Shown piece after piece: positions 55,052-64,000 of a stretch of DNA of 64,000 nucleotides. The notes below the pieces were generated by a model, which saw nothing but the letters and a program-made list of their open reading frames with translations, had not been told where the DNA came from and ran no database searches. Made by a program: the position numbers and the translations under genes. Source of the DNA: Setaria digitata (taxonomy: Eukaryota > Nematoda > Chromadorea > Rhabditida > Setariidae); the NCBI GenBank assembly GCA_003640385.1, contig RCAB01000012.1, positions 372,001-436,000 of the forward strand, read 5' to 3'. The stretch's first letter is position 1, and every line of letters starts with the position of its first letter.

Positions 55052-57557
55052 NAAAAACACTTCTAATTCTTGAAAAACTAATTAACTAAATTAAAATACA
55101 TTTCGAGTTTGCTCAATTCCGAAAGTACCAATATACTGAATCAACATATGTAACTATTAAAGTTGCCACCGAAAAAAGTCCCAATAAATGATATAAGGGA
55201 AGAGATAGAAGGACAAAAATAAACCACACCTGCTTCACCAAATTCATGAACCGTCATCAGTGGAAATCGTATAAGGGAAAGTACTGGACCAAGAACTTGT
55301 CGCTGGTTTACAGGACTTACTTCTATTTCCCGCCTTTTGCATTCCTAAGGAAATAGAAAAAATTATAATTCAAATCAACTAAAATGGACCAAGACAACTA
55401 CTACTTTCCATCTGATTTATGAAGCATAAAATAGCATACAGCTCATCTTCTTAAACATTTTAAACATATAATCAATATACTGAAAGTACACTGAGCACAA
55501 TCTATTACTGAAGAAAAAGAATGGGCACCAGCCTTAAATATTCAAAAACCCTTTATATTCGAACATCAACTTTAGTCCATTTCTCATCAAGTTTTCAGAC
55601 TGTATATAGATAGATAAATATTCAGACTCATACATCTAATCTCTAAACCAAAATTATTTAAAGCCAATCATTTTACAAACCAACATAACTATATGTTGGC
55701 TGCCACGGTGAGGAACTAAATAATATTAGTTATTATTACACAGTAAAATTACTTTATACTTTAATATGTCTGTTGTTTCTGCAACAGATGCAGTTTGAAT
55801 GATGAAATTAACCGGAATTTATTTTTGGAAGAGGGTTCACATTAAGAAACTTTGAAAAATTATAGTGTGTATTTTTTGGTTCGTGTTCCTTCCGATGAGA
55901 TATAAACAAACCGCTTCGCTCCAAGATTGCACTGCCTTGAAAATGACAAGTTCATTCGTTGGATCCAACTCACTCCTTTCCACTACTGCTGCAAGTGTAT
56001 CGCGATCAATGTCCTGAACTCCTGCAAATAAAATCCCTTCTGAAACGAGAACAACTTACGTTCAGAATGTCAACCCAACTTTCCAAGTATTTTTTTTTAC
56101 ATTTATTTATTTATTTCAAATCATTCCCGTAGCACAGCGAAAATAATCTCATCTAGCTTGAAAATGATATTACCGGGTGATCCCAAAGCTTCATCTGTAC
56201 TTGCATCGATCATCTGCAAACAATGGTTTATCAGAAATGGTTCATCGAAAAATCGGGCCTGTGAAAGCAGACAGAGTGCATTCGAAGCGGTCAAACAATT
56301 CGTCAAGTATTGAATGCAAGTTAAAATAAGGTTTTTTACGTCATATTTCTTTGCTGAAATAAGCAAATAACTTGAATGATTTAAAACAAGTACTGAAATC
56401 CTTTACATTACATAAGTTTTACAATTTTACATGTTTATTCTAAGATAAACTCTCTCAAATTCTGGTGCACAAACTATCGCTAACCAAAAAAAGTTACTAA
56501 TCTTATAGTTAGTTGTCAAGCTAGAATGAGTCTAAAATTTTTCGACTCTGACTGTACCTTAATAGCAATAAACTACCTCATTTATGTTTATACGATAACT
56601 GACCTATTCGATATCGATGCACTGAAATATTGAAAAGTGACTATTACCCGCATAGAGTGTCTGCATAACAACATCATTATCCAATTTAACTGCATACATA
56701 TCTAAGTCCGAATAAAGAAAATTAACGAGATTTATGAAGGCGTCCGATGTGATATCCGGGACTACAACTGTAGTTAGACCATTTTCTTGTCTCTCTGCAG
56801 AAAAAAACTTTGTTAAAAAGTCAACTTGAAAGTTAAAGGAAATAATGAAATATGACTTTATTAACCCATTAAGAAGAATCACGTAATTGCCAAATACGAT
56901 TAACCTTCGTCCTAATCTATAACACATCAAAATATACGTACTTTCAAATGCATAAGTTTAAACAGAATTCTATTATCTAGCAAATAAAAGATTTTTGGGG
57001 TAAATATAGAAAATATCCTTTTACCTTGTATCATTTTACCGTAGAACATTGTAGCAAACACTTCAGAACCACAACCAAGAACAAGTTTATGGGCTTTAAT
57101 AATCTGGAAAAAATCATCAAATTATTCCACAATGAAAAATTCTAACAGAACTAGTCAGATGTAAGGAATACCAGAAATACACAAACCAAAAAATTCGAAC
57201 CAGCTAGTCACTTCACCATGAAAAAATCATACATAATTTTGGTAAAACTTCATTTTAGTACAAATAAATTTATTAATGCTTATATAAAGAACATCCTCAG
57301 TCAAATATGTAGGAAAACTGACTTAAACAATTCTTAGGAAACAGATTTTATTCTTGAACTCTCTTAGAAAATACCCTATCAACTACCTTTTGTTCCATCC
57401 CAACGACAAATTCAACATCGCAACCAATGCTTTCGCTGCGAAATTGTGAAAGTCGCTGCGCGAGCGGTACACTATAACCATTGGTAATACTGCAATATGT
57501 ATGGTCTTGATCACTGTTATTACGTTCAAGTAATATCGGAAAACCAACCACACTCAT
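53501..57557 (-). CDS. hpo-9: BTB-BACK-PHR protein, BTBD1/2 (hpo-9) type
   Basis: Eleven exons (minus): 57557-57387, 57103-57025, 56794-56648, 56353-56174, 56021-55912, 55344-55230, 55000-54911, 54722-54632, 54552-54429, 54073-53900 and 53728-53501; phases agree, 502 residues (human BTBD1 482, BTBD2 525). Members act as substrate adaptors for Cullin-3 ubiquitin ligases. Seen: BTB domain (DVEFVVG, IIKAHKLVLGCGSEVFATMF, FLYSD); BACK domain (AKKYDVKNL, LLSQARFFDEP, VLGPVLSLIRFPLM); PHR domain starting near CFMVDREILVSGFGIFGF and ending EGQIPEIHFLV, parallel to GQIPEIIF in human BTBD1. The ATG follows TTTTCAG by one base. Intron 6 (55001-55229) has a poly-T tract (coding strand) of more than 50 bases touching the acceptor of exon 7. 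Confidence 0.95.
55004..55057 (-). repeat. Poly-T (minus strand) homopolymer with one N
   Basis: Plus strand reads A from 55004 to 55057 with an N at 55052. On the coding strand it is the polypyrimidine tract immediately before the CAG acceptor of hpo-9 exon 7. The N marks an unresolved length, so the real run may be longer. Confidence 0.9.
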
Positions 57558-58850
57558 CCTGAAAACAAAAGTTGGGCAACAAGTTCTCCGCTACTGCATT
57601 CTTTTATACTGTGAAGTTAAGAAGGTGAAAATCTGACCAAGCATAGGCTTAATGTTTAACTGAATTCCAGTGAACTATTAATATAATTCTTCTGAAGGAT
57701 GAAAAAAATTAATAGTGGAATTTAAAATAAGACAATTTCGCAATAAATTGTACAAATAACAATAAACAACAAATAGCAGTAGCACTGAAAATAAATAATG
57801 ACAAAATTTCAGTAACCACTAGTACACAGTATGCTTTGCCTCACTTTATTTTCTTAAGAGCTTCAGCTCAGTCCGAGATACAGGACAATAACAGGTGGAA
57901 CGGACTGTTTCCACATGCTTCTGTAGCTTTTAACCTGACTAATGGCTATTTTTAGCAGTAATATGGTGCCTTTTATGCTTCATTCTTTCCACTGAAAAAC
58001 AGACTGTTACTGAGGTTATATGTGAGCTCTGTCTCTATTAAAAAAAAAAAAAAATCTTTCAGACATTAGCAAAATTTCAAATTTCAGAGAAGCCAACATG
58101 TGTAAAAGTATTTAAAAGTGAAATGCAAAGCAAGAAAAATGTCTTGTCAAGATTATTGCTCTACTGACAACAGAATGGTAATTAACGGATTACTTCTGAT
58201 TTTCTTGCTAATTTAATAAAAATAGAGCCTAATAGGTCCAATGGAGTGAAAAAATCAACTATTAGTCAAAAGATTAACTGCGACGAAAAAACAAAGAGTT
58301 GCCCCGACAAAATTCCCATAAGTTTCAGTATTTAATCTAGCTTTCAACAGAACCTACCCACATCTAAATTAAGTAAAAGTTAACTCCCTCACCCCATCCC
58401 ACGGAACATCCTGATGCAGCATTTGACGGACCGGACAGCGGTACGTTATAAATGGTTTTGAATTGTACACATTGTATCAACGATGTTCAGTTTCTTTTTG
58501 TCTCTGTGATTTTCTCTTTCTTCTATCTAGTTTGTTTTTGGTTTGATTTGTTGTTCACTTTAAATCTTGCCAATTATTTTCTCGATCAATTTTATGCTTT
58601 ATAATGTAAACCGTAGTTGTTACTGAAGTTCCTTTTGTTTTTTTTTATTTCCGTTTTATTTTAATTTAATTTTCGTTTTAAATTGATGCATACTAAAAAA
58701 ATATTTTCTAGTGAGAAAATTTACTTGATTGATATGTTTTGGTTTATGTTCACTGTTGATTGTTAGACAGTTCTGACGCGCTTTAATAGAATTTTCTTAT
58801 TGCATTTTTGATTGTCGTTCTTCACTTCCCATATTTCAGTTTGTTGATCA
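57558..58850. promoter_or_regulatory. Divergent promoter region, hpo-9 and DPH2
   Basis: About 1.3 kb between two divergent starts. A short GC-richer patch at 58385-58445 stands out in AT-rich sequence and may be a core promoter. A 3' splice site (ATATTTCAG, 58831-58839) lies 11 bases before the DPH2 ATG. No coding frame is supported. Confidence 0.4.
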
Positions 58851-61800
58851 ATGAATTCATCTCTTGCTGTTAACAAATATGATATGAAGCAGTTAACAAA
58901 GGTTAGGATTTTTCTTCTTCTGAACATATTTTAAATTTAAAGCCTTGAAAAGTTTTTTGAGCGAATCAAAAAATTGAAGTCGACTCATTATTTATTTTTT
59001 TGCAGACATATTTCAAAAATTAATTGTGGAAAATAAGTGACTTTTATTCTTTGTAAATTTTTTGGTGAGGCAAAGTAGTATGAATAGTAATTTGTTTTTT
59101 TCCTCCTTTTCTTTTGAAGAAGTTTAGTTCCAGAATGTTGCAAAAGTCAGTCTGGGTATTTAAATGTATTAAGGGTGTGTTCGACATACTCAGTAAAGTC
59201 AAAATCATATTGAAATCCTTTTAAGGTGCTAGTGGGAACTCAAAATTTTTTTTTAAATTTTAAAAACGAATGTATTGTAAAGACATAATCAAATAATAAG
59301 CCGATATTCTAGAACGAGAACATGAAAAGCATGAAACTGATGTGCAAAGCAGTTGCTTCGAAGAAAGTATTATTTTAAAAGGATGGTATATTTACTTTTA
59401 TAGGATCTGAGCTGTGATAAAATAAGGATATTTTTCGATGTTGATGCAACAGCGTTATGGATTAAGCATCATGGATATCGTCGAGTTGCCTTGCAGTTCT
59501 CTGATCATTTTCTTTCCCTGTCTGCCGATATTGCAACTCTGATCGAAAAGAAATGCAGCCATGATGTGAAAACATATATTTTGGCTGATACAACATATCG
59601 AAGGTATGTACTATTCGAAAATCATAAGGAAGAATTTAAGTTTGGGTATTAAACGGTAGGATTAGTAAAAAATCCAAAACAGGATTTTTCTAATCACTTT
59701 TTAGTTCAGGGGAATTGTTTTTGAATCCTTCCAATCTAAATCAGGACAGAAGCACATCTTATTCTAATTAAAGCAAAACCACCACATATTTTTATCACTG
59801 GCAAAGTTTCTAGAGATGCAGTAAGTGTAGATTTTATTGGTAGAACTCATGGCAAAAGCGTATTCAAAAAAAAGGTGTTTGGTAGTTTTTAATTGTTAAA
59901 TTGTAGTCAGTTTTTTGAATGCCTCTTTTTTCGAATTCATTTTAATTGAAGAGAATCAACTATCATCATTATTTTAGTTAAGTTTTTACAAGCTTTAACT
60001 TGCCTTCACTGAAATTGCAGCTGTTGTGTTGACTTTGTAGCAGCAGAACAGTGTGGTGCTGACTGCATCGTTCATTATGGAGATTCTTGTATGAGTGAGA
60101 TCGTTAATCGCCTTCCTACTCGATTTGTCTTTGGTAATATGTGTGTTGAATGGGAAGCATTAAGAAGTGCTGTTCATGAATGTAAAGACAAATTTGAACG
60201 AAGCTGTTGTCTTTTGTTCGATGCACTTTATGCGAACAGCTCAGGTTCATTTAATAATTTTCAATATCGAAACATCGTTTTGAAGGTTTTGGGGGAGGAA
60301 AAATTCACCGTTTTGGAAAACAGCAAAATGTTCACTGAAACCGTAAAGGAACCATGCATTATTTTCTTAATATTAGCCGTTTGTATTAAAAGTAAGAGAG
60401 TCGTAGAAAAAAAATGTGAAGTGGTTGATTGCAAATTTTTTTTACCATTTTCACTTGAAGTTACCTAGGAGTAGTTTTTTTCTCTTTAAGATACTTTGTT
60501 CGATTTGTTGACCAGATTTTGCGGTATCGATTCGTTATTCAACTGTAAACTTCTGGTTCGACCCGATATTTCCGAACACAATAAACCATCTACTTCAAGT
60601 TTGTCCTTTTTTCAGTTTTATTTTACTTTTTTGATAATAATCGGTAGTGTTATCTTGAAACGTCTGGTAATAAAGAAAAACAGCATTATGCAGAAGGCAT
60701 ATGTGACTGCAGTTTCTTTTTCTTTAGATGTGCGATGTTGCTTAGGACGTGAGTCACCGAAGGGAAAAGAAAACATGACACTTTTGTTTATCGGTGAAAC
60801 AAACAGTCCATTGTTGCCTCTCTGGCTAATGACGAATTTGAACTGCGTCAGTGTTTTTTCATTTTCTCCCACTACACTACAGCATTCATTTGGGAGGTAG
60901 GTTATTTCTTATTTAATATGATTCGTTAATTTTCAAGTCAATTTCTACTTCGAGCGAATCATTTATAGAGTCAAAAAAAGTTTTCTTGCTCTAGAAATTT
61001 TAACCGAATCGCAAAAAATTGATGTATATTTGCTTATATTTTTGCCGGTTTCTAAAAAATCAGGATTGTAACGATAAGTTTGGCATTTCTGTGAGTTAGA
61101 TGAAGTGTCTAATACGTGTTTAACTTACATCAGAGTAGGATTTTCGACTTCGTTCCTTCACTTTATTAATAATGAGCAGTCAACTGACTACATTCAAAAT
61201 ACAGGACTCCAGCCACTCGGTTTTTAAGAAAACGATTATTTTTAATCGAGAAATTACGGGATGCTCGAACTGTTGGTCTTGTAATCAATGCACTAGATGT
61301 GTCTGGATACAAACAAGCTCTAGAACGGACCAGAGAATTATGTAAAGTTGCAGGGAAAAAAAGCTATACCCTAGCGATTGGGAAGGTCGGTCAAATTTTA
61401 GACATCCATATGTTCAGAAATGTTACTTCTCACACATTTGGTTTTATATATTTTTAAGGATTTTTCCATGCTTAGAAGTTATTGCGGAAAAGAATAGCGG
61501 GTATTTTTGAAAGTACATCAATTTTTACTTCTGCTTAAATCGAACCTTCTTTAGGGATTCGCTATTTCAGATCAATGTACCGAAACTTTCAAATTTCTTC
61601 AACGAAATCGAGGCATTCGTCGTTCTCTCTTGTCCATATGGTGTTATTTTGGATGTATCTGACTTTTATCGTCCGGTTTTAAGTCTTTTCGAAGCTGAAG
61701 CTGCTTTGAATCCGAACTGTAGTTGGTCAGCGGATGATGGTTGGACTGCAGAATTCAAAAATTTCTTGCATGGTAGCCTTATAGTTTTTAAATCAAAGAT

Positions 61801-62602
61801 GCGTGAATTATATAGACAGTTACATCATTTTGATGTTTTTTGCTCTTGATCTCAAGTGGCTAAACGCTCAGAAATCTTTAGTTAAGGTTTGATAAAAGCT
61901 GATATTGTTATTATTGATTTACTTTTTATTATTGTTTGCAGATGAAATAGGCAATGAAGATGAGGTGAAATCAGATGTAAGTTTAGTCACAGGTAAAATT
62001 CGATCTATGGGTGTTGATGACACTCTGGACAGTGGTACAAATTCAAGTAATGCCTTGTCTACTTATACAGCTGGTAATTCATTTTTCAGACGGCATACAT
62101 TAAATTTTTAAAAAAATTGTTTGAAAATTCTTCAAAGTTAATGTTTTGTTTGCAAAAATTGAATGTAAACTGCATTTTCTCCAATGGGACCGTACAAAAA
62201 TAATTAAACATGGAGCAAAAGAGTTTCTCTTGAATTGTATTATTCTTTTTTGAGTTTCGCACAAACATATCTTCATCACTTCTAAATTTATGGAGTTTTT
62301 CTCAGTCAGTATAAAGAGATTAGTGATACACTGCAATATGAGTGTTTGTCTACTGGTAAGGGGTGAGTATGCGAAAGAAATAATAAAAACATTGCTACAT
62401 TTTTGGTCTGAGTTCTAACTGTAATGACATTGTTTTGGTAGATGATGGCGTCACCGGTATTATTTACGCGTCAATTCCAGGTGACTATTTTTTGGAAAGA
62501 ACTTGGAAAGGACTTGATGACAGTCACAGTGGTGAGAGTGTGGCTGTGGAGAAGGGTCGATCGGGTGTCGCTTCGCAATACAACTCTGAACCATCTTCAT
62601 GA
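58851..62602 (+). CDS. DPH2: Diphthamide biosynthesis protein 2 (Dph1-Dph2 complex)
   Basis: DPH2 pairs with DPH1 to transfer an aminocarboxypropyl group to a histidine of elongation factor 2, the first step of diphthamide synthesis. Exons: 58851-58901, 59404-59603, 60021-60391, 60491-60643, 60728-60896, 61205-61385, 61571-61772, 61942-62073 and 62442-62602; about 539 residues. The intron 60644-60727 is uncertain, because the frame stays open through it. Seen: DVDATALWIKHHGYRRVALQF, then SCCVDFVAAEQCGAD, whose Cys pair and the Cys of YGDSC have the spacing known for the yeast Dph2 cluster ligands; FIGETNSPLLPLWL; LRKRLFLIEKLRDARTVGL; VVLSCPYG; FYRPVLSLFEAEAALNP; VSLVTG; and RTWKGL near the end. 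Phases agree across all other joins. Confidence 0.92.
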
Positions 62603-62642
62603 TCAGTGTCTTTAGATGTGTTGTGAAATCTTCATGTAAGAG

Positions 62643-62648
62643 AATAAA
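62643..62648 (+). terminator. Poly(A) signal of DPH2
   Basis: AATAAA about 40 bases after the DPH2 stop. Confidence 0.55.
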
Positions 62649-63464
62649 GAAGTGTCGGTTAAAGTGCTTCTACATATACGAAGGAGGGTAACTGTGCCTG
62701 TGAGTCATGTACTGAATGTTGCATAAGTTGACATCAAAATGCTGCTAATGTTGTCTGAAAACAGAAGTCACTGGGTGGGGAAGAAGGTATGAGGCAATTG
62801 CGCTGTTTAATGTGCCCAAGGATGCGTGCACCTGATAAGTTCAACTTCTGACAATTTCTCCACAACGCGTCCTACCTTACTGTCACAACTTCCCGTGGCT
62901 CATATCTCCAGCCAAGTCTAGATCGGGCGAGAGTGGTGCGACACAAAGGAATAGTGTGGGTAAGAGAAAGAGATGAGAGTTGGGGAAGCGAAATGCGAGA
63001 TGGAGAGAGAGGGAGAAGCAAGTCTGATCGATCGTTTCTGTGTAGCTGTGCATGCTGCCTAACAGGGAGGGGTTTTTTCCAGCGTGTCTTCACGTAGAAG
63101 TGATTCACGTGTGCCACGTGACGTTTGCAGTACTGATATACTTTTCCTTAAGTGTCTGTAATATTTCCTCTCCTTATATTCTACTTATATTCTATCCACA
63201 CTACTTTCTCACGTGTCTTCTCTTGCCCACAACGTTATCCTTATGACGTGACAGGTGATGTGAGAAATCCCTTCAAAAACATTTGTGTCACTTACCTTCT
63301 TTTTGGCCAGTTCATGCCACGTTATTACCAATTTTATGTTCTTTTTTCTCGATGCGTGTTAGGTTCGTGTCATTTTGTTTAATCAAAGGTACTATTTTTA
63401 GGGAGCTGAATCTCAAAGAAAGCCTACGGAAAAACCACGTTGTCCTCCCGCTGCACTATACAGT
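62649..63464. promoter_or_regulatory. DPH2-HDAC spacer with three CACGTG E-boxes
   Basis: About 0.8 kb upstream of the histone deacetylase start. Palindromic E-boxes (CACGTG) occur at 63106-63111, 63115-63120 and 63210-63215, with related CACGTA/GACGTG-like sequence nearby. The surrounding 62880-63120 is less AT-rich than the window average. This looks like a promoter bound by bHLH factors of the Myc/Mondo/TFEB class; binding is inference. Confidence 0.5.
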
Positions 63465-63853
63465 ATGCCGATGTCAGTACAAGATCACAGCAAACGTCGT
63501 GTTGCTTATTATTACGACGGTATAAAATTAGTCTCATCTCTTATCACAAAAGTAAATGAAAGTTCGCTATTTGGTTTTGCATTGTTCCAAATGCTTTTAC
63601 ATTACTTCTTGCACTTACATCACTCCCAAAAAAAAGCTAACCTCACTCGAAAAATACCAAGCCTTTTGGGGTTTTTTTTTTTTTTTTTTTATAAAATGCT
63701 TGAATTCATTCATCATATTTAACTTCACTGACCATTGTAGCGAACGTTGGAAATTACTATTATGGACAAGGCCATGTTATGAAGCCGCATCGTATTCGGA
63801 TGACACATCATCTCTTGCTCAATTATGGAATTTACAGAAATTTAGAAGTTTAT
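63465..63853 (+). CDS. HDAC1: Class I histone deacetylase, first two coding exons (runs off window)
   Basis: Exon 1 63465-63519 and exon 2 63741-63853 join in phase (GAC G plus CG) to give 56 residues. Class I HDACs remove acetyl groups from histone lysines in NuRD/Sin3-type nuclear complexes. Seen: [37 protein letters not shown] and [18 protein letters not shown], an almost exact copy of the HDAC1/2 N-terminus. The ATG follows a TATACAG acceptor by one base. The next exon, expected to begin with the RPHKA-type segment, lies beyond 64000; the AG at about 63877 opens no usable frame. The catalytic His-Asp and zinc ligands are outside the window. Whether this is hda-1 or hda-3 cannot be decided from 56 residues. 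Confidence 0.95.
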
Positions 63854-64000
63854 GTATGTTTGATTATTCATTTCAGAGAACATAAACAGCAAAACTGGCG
63901 AGATACAGATAACCTAGCCATGTCATCTTTTTAATTTCTGTTCGATTAGGAGCTTGGGTTGAGGGATCGTTAGAAGTAATTTTATTCATGGCTTAGACAT

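Overview
The window is eukaryotic: AT-rich DNA with many short exons, GT-AG introns with T-rich 3' ends, one tRNA and a set of conserved animal genes. Spliced six-Cys ShK (SXC) domains, nematode-like versions of the housekeeping genes, and a 3' splice site a few bases before most start codons with no donor upstream (as expected for spliced-leader trans-splicing) point to a nematode. Intron sizes and base composition suggest a clade III, probably filarial, worm; that last step is inference. Exon models were built by hand: exons were joined only where the reading frame and splice phase agreed.

Layout. 0.8-4.0 kb (+): eIF2 beta and a DTWD1-type tRNA-uridine aminocarboxypropyltransferase. 4.4-6 kb: two weak small candidates and a tRNA-Ser(GCU). 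6-18.7 kb: gene-poor. 18.7-25.1 kb (+): PAS-domain kinase PASK. 26.8-29.4 kb (-): a two-LIM-domain protein. 32.7-35.7 kb (+): a secreted protein with six ShK domains, one per exon. 36.2-40.2 kb (-): a FUNDC1-type mitophagy receptor whose second intron holds a complete DHRS7B-like dehydrogenase gene on the same strand. 40.8-46.4 kb (+): RPAP1. 46.9-48.3 kb (+): a protein phosphatase inhibitor-2-like gene. 49.9-52.8 kb (-): PEX12. 53.5-57.6 kb (-): a BTB-BACK-PHR protein (BTBD1/2, hpo-9 type). 58.9-62.6 kb (+): DPH2. 63.5 kb to the end (+): first two coding exons of a class I histone deacetylase.

Most genes are housekeeping: translation (eIF2 beta, tRNA modification, diphthamide), RNA polymerase II assembly, chromatin, phosphatase control, peroxisome import and mitochondrial quality control. 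The ShK gene is the lineage-specific secreted element. Same-strand neighbours RPAP1/inhibitor-2 and hpo-9/PEX12 are close enough to be operon candidates. Four single N bases mark assembly joins; two are flanked by near-identical copies that look like unmerged contig ends.
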